Shown here: in pieces, positions 56,617-63,403 of the stretch
Layout of the letters: each line of letters opens with the position of its first letter
Position numbering within the stretch: position 1 is the stretch's first letter
The notes under the pieces: model-generated
What the model was told of the DNA's origin: nothing
Databases searched by the model: none
What the model saw: only the letters and a program-made list of their open reading frames with translations
Translations under genes and position numbers: made by a program
IMG/VR virus record: IMGVR_UViG_3300020180_000015
Coordinates: 1-64,000 of that record
Direction: 5' to 3' (one strand)
DNA from: a virus
Length of the DNA: 64,000 bases

Positions 56617-57123
56617 ATGTTACTTCTTGATGCGCCGCAGCGGATTGCGGATATGGCTTATGACTCATCGTCGCTGATCCGCTTCACGGCGCACCTGCGG
56701 CAGTCGTCTCTCGACAGCCTCAAGCGTCCGGCGGTACTGGTGGAGGCGAATGATGCCGAGTATCCGCCGACTGCGGCGGGGATCGAGAAACCGACTGAGA
56801 CGTTTATCCTGTCGGTTGTCGGACAGAAATACGGCGTGGGTGCGCCGGGGGCAGCCGAACTCGAACTCCGGCAGGTCGCGCACGATTTGGCGGTGTACTT
56901 TTGGCGGCGGTCTCAGCTTCAATTCAGCAATCTGCGCGGCGCAAAGTCGAGCGAACTGCCGCCACTCACCGGAGTGGAGTCGAGCCGCCTAAGCCGCCGA
57001 TCCTTTGTGACAACGGTCACACGAGGAGAGGACGGGGAGGGATCGTTTTGGGGGACAGAATTCACGCTCACGCTCACGCTGGCTGCGCGTGCGCTTGAAG
57101 TACTTGTGCCGAATAGGGGGTGA
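56617..57123 (+). CDS. Hypothetical neck/tail-region protein, 168 aa
   Basis: I do not recognise a specific family. Position between connector and tail tube suggests tail completion. Mixed helix/strand (SLIRFTAHLRQSSLDSLKRPAVLVEAND; TEFTLTLTLAARALEVLV). There is no Shine-Dalgarno at ATG 56617, so translation may depend on the upstream cassette gene that stops just before it. Its 5' end is duplicated at 56123. Confidence 0.55.
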   Translation: MLLLDAPQRIADMAYDSSSLIRFTAHLRQSSLDSLKRPAVLVEANDAEYPPTAAGIEKPTETFILSVVGQKYGVGAPGAAELELRQVAHDLAVYFWRRSQLQFSNLRGAKSSELPPLTGVESSRLSRRSFVTTVTRGEDGEGSFWGTEFTLTLTLAARALEVLVPNRG

Positions 57124-57126
57124 AAT

Positions 57127-57151
57127 CAAATTCGTCAAATTGTCGAATTTG
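57127..57151. repeat. Dispersed palindrome, copy 6
   Basis: CAAATTCGTCAA-A-TTGTCGAATTTG: 12-bp arms with one mismatch pair. It lies directly after a stop codon and 12 bp before the start of the 30-aa ORF. Confidence 0.85.
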
Positions 57152-57162
57152 GGGGGGGCGGC

Positions 57163-57255
57163 ATGAAACAGGTCAAGTTTGTCCTTATCCGCATTGCCGA
57201 CTGGATCGACGATAAGGTACGCAGTCGGCGTACCTTGTTTCCTATCGCAATCTAA
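57163..57255 (+). CDS. Small protein, 30 aa
   Basis: MKQVKFVLIRIADWIDDKVR begins behind GGGGGGGGCGGC and ends at TAA 57253-57255. Its small size makes reality uncertain, but the ribosome site is good and the amphipathic basic helix is plausible. It is preceded by palindrome 6. Confidence 0.4.
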   Translation: MKQVKFVLIRIADWIDDKVRSRRTLFPIAI

Positions 57256-57299
57256 TTCATACTGTGATCATATCATCTAATCGTCCGCACGATATGTCC

Positions 57300-57338
57300 C
57301 GGCGCACCAGAGAAGTTCTCTGGTGCGCCGTTTTTTTG
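57300..57338 (+). terminator. Intrinsic terminator before the tail tube gene
   Basis: CGGCGCACCAGAG-aagtt-CTCTGGTGCGCCG (13-bp stem) then TTTTTTT. It ends 17 bp before the tail protein start; GGGGAAAGGG after it is the ribosome site. Confidence 0.9.
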
Positions 57339-57354
57339 GGGAAAGGGAACAACA

Positions 57355-58242
57355 ATGGCACAAATTGAAAGTGGTGGGCAGCACGGCTTGTATAAGATCG
57401 TCGCCCAACTCGTCGGCAGCGACGGCGTGAGCTATGGGGTTGCGGGCAGCGGCATTGCCGCCGGATCGACCAGTAACGCTTACGTGCTGGATCATCCGGT
57501 GAATGCGAATATCACCCTGCCGGACGGGGCGACGATAGATTTCACCGCGTCCGACCAATGGGTCACATCGTACCAGTATGGTCCCAGTTCGATGGGATCA
57601 TTCGACTTCGAGTTAGAAAATCTTGACTCGAATTTCATCGCACTCTGCACAGGAACACTGTCAGATCAGACAACGAATGCGCTCTGGACTGAATACACAC
57701 ATAATGCCCACGCCGGCAATTTCCCGCAGATCAGTCTGATGTTCATTTATCGCATCCAGTCGTTTGAAGCGGCGACATTCGGCGCGACCAAGTACCTGCA
57801 CACGATCTACCCGCGCAATTGGGTGCGCCCGAAGAAAAACGCGCAGCAGTATCAGCAAAAATCGACATCGCCGTATCAGGTGACTCCGGCGGGCGGCGCT
57901 CGGCATATCAACGGTCACTTGTTCGGCACGAACTTAGCGTCGACGGATAACCGGGTGGTGAGTTACAACATCATCACCGACAACCCGCTGCACATGGCGG
58001 TCTGTCATGTTGATGGCTCACCCGAAAGCATTATCACGGCGTATCAGCCTGTGAGCAGCGCAGTCGGCACATCGTCGAGTACCCGCAATCAACTCGTCAA
58101 GTGGATATCGCCGACGGCGACGCTCGGCGTGGCGGATACGATCACGACAGCCACTGGAACGTTTGCAGTCGGCACGGCGCTCACCGTCGCATCCGGCAAC
58201 ATCGTAACCGTGCTGTACGAAACAGCCTACGTGCCAGTGTAG
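57355..58242 (+). CDS. Putative major tail (tube) protein, 295 aa
   Basis: A beta-rich protein with YVLDHPVNANITLPDGATIDFTASDQWVTSYQYG, FDFELENLDSNFIALCTG and VTPAGGARHINGHLFGTN, as expected of tail tube proteins. Position is right: after neck genes, before chaperones and tape measure. Strong ribosome site and its own terminator-insulated leader fit high expression. Family call by pattern and context. Confidence 0.65.
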   Translation: MAQIESGGQHGLYKIVAQLVGSDGVSYGVAGSGIAAGSTSNAYVLDHPVNANITLPDGATIDFTASDQWVTSYQYGPSSMGSFDFELENLDSNFIALCTGTLSDQTTNALWTEYTHNAHAGNFPQISLMFIYRIQSFEAATFGATKYLHTIYPRNWVRPKKNAQQYQQKSTSPYQVTPAGGARHINGHLFGTNLASTDNRVVSYNIITDNPLHMAVCHVDGSPESIITAYQPVSSAVGTSSSTRNQLVKWISPTATLGVADTITTATGTFAVGTALTVASGNIVTVLYETAYVPV

Positions 58243-58248
58243 CCGCCG

Positions 58249-58503
58249 ATGGACGAGCGATTAGGGCAGCGAAATGAAACAGGGGCGGTGATCCAGTATC
58301 CCGCCCTGTACGCCAACGGTGCGCCGTTCACGCCGCGCACGGGCATCACAACGGTAAAGGTGGGGCGGGGCTATTTTTACGCGCTGCAACCCGGCATTGC
58401 GGTCGCGCCGAACCACGCCGAACTGGGCGCGCTGGCTGCGCCGCCGCCGGAAGTGGACACCGATGAGGACGGGGATTATCCAGTCGCCGCCGAAATCGCT
58501 TGA
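58249..58503 (+). CDS. Hypothetical tail-region protein, 84 aa
   Basis: Six bases after the tail tube stop. Pro/Ala-rich (GALAAPPPEVDTDEDGDYPVAAEIA), with RTGITTVKVGRGYFYALQPG. The family is unknown. It ends IA* with TGA inside the following cassette's -35, the same junction as the connector gene. Confidence 0.55.
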   Translation: MDERLGQRNETGAVIQYPALYANGAPFTPRTGITTVKVGRGYFYALQPGIAVAPNHAELGALAAPPPEVDTDEDGDYPVAAEIA

Positions 58504-58528
58504 CTTCCATAATCTTTTGAGTTAAGAT
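58500..58528 (+). promoter_or_regulatory. Cassette promoter, copy 3
   Basis: TTGACT (58500-58505), 17 bp, TAAGAT (58523-58528). Confidence 0.8.
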
Positions 58529-58579
58529 AGCGTTAGATTGAGTGCATAATTCCCCGCGTTGCGGGGGGGGTGGTTGGAA

Positions 58580-59026
58580 ATGAACAGTCGGCAAAAAGTG
58601 GTAATCAAAGCGGCGATCAAGCGGGGCGTGCCGCGCACGAAAGACATCACCAGCGGAATACAAGAGGGCGTCGGCTCGTTGATGAGACAGGTTAGTCGCG
58701 CATCCGAACAGGGCGGTAATCCTAATTCCCCGGCGACAGATGTTTACAACGCTGCCGATCTCTACAAATTGGCGCAGGGATCGCGGTCATTACTCATGCG
58801 AGTACAGAACCTCCCCGATGGGTTTCTCAAGGACAAGGTAGGCGGCTCTTTAAACAGAGCAAACGCCGGTTTGAATAAGCTGAGTGCCAAGCTCGGACAG
58901 CGAACTGCGGGCGAGGCGAGATGGCAGTTACAAAGTATCAGCTTGACTCTTGAGGATGCCGATAAATGGCTGGCTAATCACCGCGTTATAATTGAACGGC
59001 GGCGGCTAACCAATGTTACTTCTTGA
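58580..59026 (+). CDS. Cassette gene 3 (RQ-VVIKAA start, different body), 148 aa
   Basis: MNSRQKVVIKAAIKRGV is the shared N-terminus, after which the sequence diverges completely: helical and Ser/Ala/Leu-rich (SLMRQVSRASEQGGNPNSPA; AKLGQRTAGEARWQLQSISL). The end LTNVTS lies in the conserved right end. It looks like a chimera of the shared leader peptide and another coding body. Confidence 0.65.
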   Translation: MNSRQKVVIKAAIKRGVPRTKDITSGIQEGVGSLMRQVSRASEQGGNPNSPATDVYNAADLYKLAQGSRSLLMRVQNLPDGFLKDKVGGSLNRANAGLNKLSAKLGQRTAGEARWQLQSISLTLEDADKWLANHRVIIERRRLTNVTS

Positions 59027-59040
59027 TGCGCCGCTAACCC

Positions 59041-59064
59041 AACACCCCGCACGGGGTGTTTTTT
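59041..59064 (+). terminator. Intrinsic terminator
   Basis: AACACCCCG-ca-CGGGGTGTT followed by TTTTG, right after cassette 3. Confidence 0.85.
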
Positions 59065-59079
59065 GTTCCCCAGCGTGTC

Positions 59080-59107
59080 TTGCTGCGAGTGCCGCGTTGC
59101 GTAGACT
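59080..59107 (+). promoter_or_regulatory. Late-type promoter
   Basis: GCGTGTC-TTGCTG, 16 bp, TAGACT, 35 bp before the 75-aa gene. Confidence 0.55.
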
Positions 59108-59141
59108 GTAGGTATATTCAGCGTACAGGAGAAAACGGAAC

Positions 59142-59369
59142 ATGGTTCGCGTACCCGATGAAGACCTGATCCCTACCACACCCGATGACGAAGATACCCG
59201 TGATCCAGAAGCGCCGCCTGTCGAGGATCGAATCGGCATTACGGTGACGCTGGATGATGACCCTGATTTTGACGACGCCGCCGGATTCGAGGTGTCCTCC
59301 GGTTGGGTGACTACCCGTGAGCCGATGCGCGACCCTATGGTGACCGAATTTGATGGCGTGCCGTTCTAA
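59142..59369 (+). CDS. Hypothetical acidic protein, 75 aa
   Basis: Very acidic and Pro-rich (EDLIPTTPDDEDTRDPEAPPVEDRIGITVTLDDDPDFDD). AGGAGAAAACGGAAC precedes ATG 59142. The family is unknown; it is the first gene after the cassette in the chaperone region. Confidence 0.55.
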   Translation: MVRVPDEDLIPTTPDDEDTRDPEAPPVEDRIGITVTLDDDPDFDDAAGFEVSSGWVTTREPMRDPMVTEFDGVPF

Positions 59370-59382
59370 GTATCGGCGTGTC

Positions 59383-59429
59383 TGTTCAGTCACTTAGCAT
59401 CCTGCTACATTGTAAGCAGGATGTTTTTT
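59383..59429 (+). terminator. Terminator hairpin with a -10 box in its loop
   Basis: CATCCTGCT/AGCAGGATG (59398-59406/59415-59423) then TTTTTTG. TACATT (59406-59411) lies at the loop, 17 bp after TGTTCA of GCGTGTCTGTTCA (59383-59388), so a promoter for the next gene overlaps it. Confidence 0.7.
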
Positions 59430-59452
59430 GTTTACGGGGGGGGGCAGAGACA

Positions 59453-59965
59453 ATGGTAGGTACGAATCGGGTTTCATTCCTATACGACATGATCAGCGCA
59501 GATGTTTTCCGCAGCCGAACATATTCGCTCGACGAGCGAGTCCTAGTAACCGAGGCGGCGATCACTGCCATCGTCGGCAAAGAGGACGGCTACCACTACG
59601 CGCTGTCCGAATGCGTCACTTACACGAAGGATTTAACCTTCGCGTGGATCGACGGCGTCCCCGACGAGTTCCGGGCATTTGAAGAGTTCTGGGCGCTGTA
59701 CAAACGCGGCGTCGCAGTTGACGTGTGGTTTCCCTTCTACGCGGAGCAGGTCGACAACATCGTATTGATCGGGCAGCGCGAACAAACCCGCATCGAACCG
59801 ACAGTTCCCGGCGACGAGCAGTCCGCAGTCAGTCATTCTTCTTTGCCGCGTGTGATGGGATGGCACGGCGCACTTGCCGCCGGGATGAAAACGTGGTCGC
59901 CGCCGACAGCGTGGAAGCTGTTTAGCGAACTGCCGGAGGATCAGCGCAGAGACCCTTTGGAATAA
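59453..59965 (+). CDS. Putative tail assembly chaperone, upstream frame, 170 aa
   Basis: ATG 59453 (MVGTNRVSFLYDMISADVFR) is behind a G run. The family is not firmly recognised, but the gene ends in GAC CCT TTG GAA TAA, containing the slippery heptamer C CCT TTG (59953-59959) just before the stop, and the -1 frame stays open to 60279. This layout before a tape measure gene is that of G/GT-type tail chaperones. Contains RVMGWHGALAAGMKTWSPPTAWKLF near the end. Confidence 0.55.
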   Translation: MVGTNRVSFLYDMISADVFRSRTYSLDERVLVTEAAITAIVGKEDGYHYALSECVTYTKDLTFAWIDGVPDEFRAFEEFWALYKRGVAVDVWFPFYAEQVDNIVLIGQREQTRIEPTVPGDEQSAVSHSSLPRVMGWHGALAAGMKTWSPPTAWKLFSELPEDQRRDPLE

Positions 59966-60279
59966 AGGAGCATTGGCGAGTCCGGTTCGAATTCGTGGAC
60001 TTGATCCGCCGCTCCGTCGTACAGAAAGATAACGGCAGGGTATTCGGCATCGGCAGCGACTGGAGACCAGACAGCCCACCCGCCAAGGCATATAAGGCGT
60101 GGGCAATCTGGCGATCTTCGGGGAAAACGCGCTACCCCACCCCGGAGGAGGTCGATGCGTTGCCCGACGACTGGATCAGTGATATTCACTTGATCGAGCA
60201 GATCGCCGAGTGGATCGGCAATAATTCGGCGCAGATGCAGTCGTTCAATAATGATGCAAACAAAAATCCCGCCGAGTAA
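59953..60279 (+). CDS. Downstream -1 frame of the tail assembly chaperone pair
   Basis: From the slip site the -1 frame reads GIKEHWRVRFEFVDLIRRSV and ends ...NNDANKNPAE at 60279. There is no ATG near its start and GTG 59995 has no Shine-Dalgarno at proper spacing, which supports production by frameshift from the upstream gene (fusion of about 275 residues). Helical, acidic C-terminus. A short stand-alone protein from GTG 59995 remains possible. Confidence 0.55.
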   Translation, partial: PFGIKEHWRVRFEFVDLIRRSVVQKDNGRVFGIGSDWRPDSPPAKAYKAWAIWRSSGKTRYPTPEEVDALPDDWISDIHLIEQIAEWIGNNSAQMQSFNNDANKNPAE

Positions 60280-60325
60280 CGCCGCATCGGATTCCATGTT
60301 ACACTTTACCGAAAAAGGGTGTAGC

Positions 60326-60667
60326 ATGGATGCAGAGACAAAAGACCAGTTGTCGGCAGCAAAACTCCTGATTGCTCGTAAAGACTACCGCAAAGCGCGT
60401 CTCGTTCTTGAGGATGTCGATGATCCCATTGCCGACAAGTGGCTCGACAAACTAGACCTGATCGCGCCGGAACGCCGCTCGATCTTCCTCGGTTGGACTC
60501 CGGCGTTCACCGCGTTCGTGATCGGCATGATCATCGTGGCGGTTATTGTTGCCGTCGTCGCACTCAACACTGCGACTGCTGGTAGTCGTGCGATCCGAGA
60601 GAACGCCTGTAGTGATCGCTATGATCGATACTCCGCCGAATGGCAAAACTGCACACGTGGGTACTAG
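60326..60667 (+). CDS. Single-pass membrane protein, 113 aa
   Basis: ATG 60326 (MDAETKDQLSAAKLLIARKD) follows AAAAAGGGTGTAGC. Soluble helical N-terminus (TPR-like KLLIARKDYRKARLVLEDV), then a membrane segment WTPAFTAFVIGMIIVAVIVAVVALNTA (about residues 58-84), then a short Cys-containing tail. Position between chaperones and tape measure; role unknown. Confidence 0.65.
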   Translation: MDAETKDQLSAAKLLIARKDYRKARLVLEDVDDPIADKWLDKLDLIAPERRSIFLGWTPAFTAFVIGMIIVAVIVAVVALNTATAGSRAIRENACSDRYDRYSAEWQNCTRGY

Positions 60668-60676
60668 TACCGTGTC

Positions 60677-60705
60677 TGTTTTTTAAATCCTAAATCGAAT
60701 AAGCT
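60677..60705 (+). promoter_or_regulatory. Late-type promoter
   Basis: CCGTGTC-TGTTTT, 17 bp, TAAGCT, followed by TATAAATG. It has the same CGTGTCTGTT element as 59383 and 63353. Confidence 0.45.
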
Positions 60706-60720
60706 ATAAATGTCTACGCG

Positions 60721-60760
60721 ACAGCCCCGACACGAAATATCGTGTCGGGGCTGTTTTTAT
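60721..60760 (+). terminator. Intrinsic terminator before the tape measure gene
   Basis: ACAGCCCCGACACG-aaatat-CGTGTCGGGGCTGT (14-bp stem) then TTTTATTT; TTTGGAG right after it is the tape measure ribosome site. Confidence 0.9.
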
Positions 60761-60774
60761 TTGGAGATCATGAC

Positions 60775-63318
60775 TTGAGCGGCGTTTCGGTTTGGGAACT
60801 CAAAGCGACAGGTGGCGAGGCTACCGCAAAGACTCTTTCCGGGATCGGAAAAGAGTTAGTTGGCGTTTCCAAAGTCACCGCCAACCTCAAGAAAGGTGGC
60901 GGTGTTTCTGCGGCGCTTGGCGACGCCAAGAACATGTCGGCAGCGAAAAAACTCCAGTCGCAATTGACAGCCGAGATCACAAAGCAGAAACAAGCCTACG
61001 CCGAGCTTCAAAAATCAATTGACGCTTCCGACAACATAAAAACATGGCGTCAATTAAAGGTTGAGGCGTCGGATGCCCGTGACGGCATCACTTCTCTCGA
61101 AAAAGAACTCGAAACTGTTCAAAAGCGTCTACGCGGCATCCGCGTTGACTCGGAAGATGCATTTGACAATTTCGGCGGCGGCAGCGCGGGGATGGCATTC
61201 ACGTCCGGCGCGAGAACCATCGGGCAGGCAGTCGGCGGATCATCCTTCGATGGTGCTGGCGCCAAGATCGCAGCATCGGCGAATAGCGTCGCCGAGTTTG
61301 CCGATAACGCCAGTCAGTTAAAAGAAACACTCCAGTCCCTCGCCCCGGTTGTTACTGAAACTGTAGCTTCTTTCCGACCCCTCGGCACTGGCTTAAAAGG
61401 CGTTTTTGACGGTTTGAAGGCTGGCACGGCGGGACTCGCAGCATCGCTAACAGTTGTCGGCGTGGCGGCGGTTGGTATCACCATCGCGCTCGTCGCCGTC
61501 AGTAAGATTTTTGAAGCGCTACAGGCATCCACTGATCGTGCGCGGGTAGCAACAGAGCAATACATCGAAGCCAGCCGCACGGCAATGGAACTTGACCTCC
61601 AGATTAATGCGTTGATCGCAGCGGGCGATGCCGAGTCATTGAGGCAGCAGATCGCCGAGCAAACGGCGCAAAGGGCGGGCTTTCAGGCTTTAATCGATGA
61701 CTACAATGTAATAATTGGAATGATCGATCAAGCATATGCGAATTCCAGTAATTGGACTGATCGTAATGAACTCGCCGAGTCCGGCAGGTTGATACGCGAA
61801 GATCTCGCTGCGACAGAGCAGCAATTCCGTGCAGTCTCCGCAACATTAAACACGCTTCAGTTTTCGTACCCCAATGCACAGCGTGCCGAGATAGCACGCG
61901 CTGCGGCGGAGCGGGTCACGGACGCTGAATCGGAGTTAACGCAGACTCGGTTGCAAGCACGCGACTCGACGATCCAGTTTGCCAAGTCGCTGCAAGAATT
62001 CACCGAGAACGTTACCTACGAGCGCGGCAAACTTCTCGCCGAACGTGAACGAGAGGACACGCGCTCCACGCGCGATCATCTGCGCGATCTTGCGCGACTC
62101 AACAGCGATGGCGCAAAAGCCATCGCTGGGATCAACCGCGAGTACTGGAAGTCACTCGCCGGAATCGCAAAGGAAGAACTAAAAGCCCAAGCTAACGCGC
62201 TTAAAGAGTTCGGCAAGTCAAACATCAAGATCGAGTTCGACTACAATCGTTCGGTTGTCCGCGCATACGAACAGCGGAACAAGAACCTCGCCAAAGAGCA
62301 AAGACGCGCTGACAAGGAGGCGCTGCGGCAAAAGGAAGACCTCAACGATACGCTCTTCGATGCCGAACTCGACAACAACGTCATCTCCTTCCTACAAGCG
62401 AAGCGGGACGCCGACAAGCAAGCGAAGCGGGACGCTGAGGACAAAGCTGAATCGGCGGCGGAGGAGCGCGAGGCATTCCAAGAGAACCTCGACGATCTGC
62501 GGACTCAGCGCGATGAGGCACGCGCCGACCTACTTACATCGTTTCGAGAGGAAGCGGCGGATCGGCGTGAAGCACTGACGGAGCGTCTCGGCGAGGAACG
62601 CGAAAGCTACATGGCGCGGCTCACCGAGCAACGACAGTCGAACTCCGAAGCACGCGCCGAAGCACGGGCGGCATACACGTCACAGCGTGCCGACCTGATC
62701 GAGCAACGGCAGTGGGAAGATGTCCAAACCGCCGAGGCGAATCGGCGGCAGCTTGAGCAAATGACCAGCGCACACGAGGAGCAGCTTGCCGAACTCGGCG
62801 CACGAGAAGCCAATCTACTGCGCGTCATTGAAACAGGCGGCGAATGGCAGATCGCCGAAATCACCTACCAGCAACTGGAAATGGTCGAGGTGTATCGGCG
62901 CGGCGGCATGTTGGCGGCGGCGGCGGCACGCGATGCACTCGCTGGTAGTCGTGGCACACTGCCGCGCACGGGCGCAGGTAGCGGCGGGATGCGCGGCAGA
63001 CGGGGGGATGAGATTGCGTTCCCCGGTCGCCCCGGTGTATTTGCCGACAGCGGCGGCGTGTTCAATCGTCCTACGTTCGCGCTACTGGGGGAGCGCCGTC
63101 CTGAAGCCGTGATCCCATTATCGCCGTCGGGCGGGTTGGCGAACGACGTGATGCGGTTGCTCGGCGGGGTAGGGCAGCGCATGTCTTTTGATTTCAGCGG
63201 CATGTCCATTGGCAGCGGCGTCTCAGAAGAGACGATTAAATACAACCTTCAGCTATTGGCACACACGATAGTTAAAGCGATCAGTGACTCCCGGCAGGGT
63301 GTGCCGTTCAAATACTAA
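60775..63318 (+). CDS. Tail tape measure protein
   Basis: TTG 60775 (MSGVSVWELKATGGEATAKT) is chosen: GGAG lies eight bases upstream and the longer frame runs back through the terminator. The 847-residue protein is largely coiled coil, with a hydrophobic patch (AGLAASLTVVGVAAVGITIALVAVSKIF, about residues 220-247). A long charged coil follows (about 480-690: KSNIKIEFDYNRSVVRAYEQ, EREAFQENLDDLRTQRDEAR). The C-terminal signature FNRPTFALLGERRPEAVIPLS is typical of tape measure proteins. It sets tail length and makes a siphovirus-like tail likely. Confidence 0.92.
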   Translation: MSGVSVWELKATGGEATAKTLSGIGKELVGVSKVTANLKKGGGVSAALGDAKNMSAAKKLQSQLTAEITKQKQAYAELQKSIDASDNIKTWRQLKVEASDARDGITSLEKELETVQKRLRGIRVDSEDAFDNFGGGSAGMAFTSGARTIGQAVGGSSFDGAGAKIAASANSVAEFADNASQLKETLQSLAPVVTETVASFRPLGTGLKGVFDGLKAGTAGLAASLTVVGVAAVGITIALVAVSKIFEALQASTDRARVATEQYIEASRTAMELDLQINALIAAGDAESLRQQIAEQTAQRAGFQALIDDYNVIIGMIDQAYANSSNWTDRNELAESGRLIREDLAATEQQFRAVSATLNTLQFSYPNAQRAEIARAAAERVTDAESELTQTRLQARDSTIQFAKSLQEFTENVTYERGKLLAEREREDTRSTRDHLRDLARLNSDGAKAIAGINREYWKSLAGIAKEELKAQANALKEFGKSNIKIEFDYNRSVVRAYEQRNKNLAKEQRRADKEALRQKEDLNDTLFDAELDNNVISFLQAKRDADKQAKRDAEDKAESAAEEREAFQENLDDLRTQRDEARADLLTSFREEAADRREALTERLGEERESYMARLTEQRQSNSEARAEARAAYTSQRADLIEQRQWEDVQTAEANRRQLEQMTSAHEEQLAELGAREANLLRVIETGGEWQIAEITYQQLEMVEVYRRGGMLAAAAARDALAGSRGTLPRTGAGSGGMRGRRGDEIAFPGRPGVFADSGGVFNRPTFALLGERRPEAVIPLSPSGGLANDVMRLLGGVGQRMSFDFSGMSIGSGVSEETIKYNLQLLAHTIVKAISDSRQGVPFKY

Positions 63319-63352
63319 CAACTTGACGGCGCCGCAAGCCATTCGGCGTGTC

Positions 63353-63401
63353 TGTTCAAACCCAAAGCCTCCGCGTACTCTGAAGTAAACGGAGGCTTTT
63401 T
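63353..63401 (+). terminator. Terminator hairpin with a -10 box in its loop, abutting a start codon
   Basis: AAAGCCTCCG/CGGAGGCTTT (63364-63373/63390-63399), T run, then ATG at 63404. TACTCT (63376-63381) in the loop is 17 bp after TGTTCA (63353-63358) of GCGTGTCTGTTCA. The next gene has no conventional ribosome site apart from GGAGG in the stem's 3' arm (63391-63395), free only if the hairpin does not form. Confidence 0.75.
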
Positions 63402-63403
63402 GT

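Larger units (their letters stand above)
56184..56645 (+). mobile_element. Repeated promoter-ORF cassette, copy 2
   Basis: Same ends as copy 1, with right end ACCAATGTTACTTCTTGATG and GCGCCGC. The right end includes the start codon of the 168-aa gene, so the cassette seems to have been inserted directly in front of it. Confidence 0.6.
58497..59035 (+). mobile_element. Repeated promoter-ORF cassette, copy 3
   Basis: Left end ATCGCTTGACTTCC and the following 120 bp match copies 1 and 2, and the right end ACCAATGTTACTTCTTGATG plus GCGCCGC (59010-59035) also matches. The gene body between is unrelated to the others, so the ends are conserved while the content differs. Confidence 0.65.
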
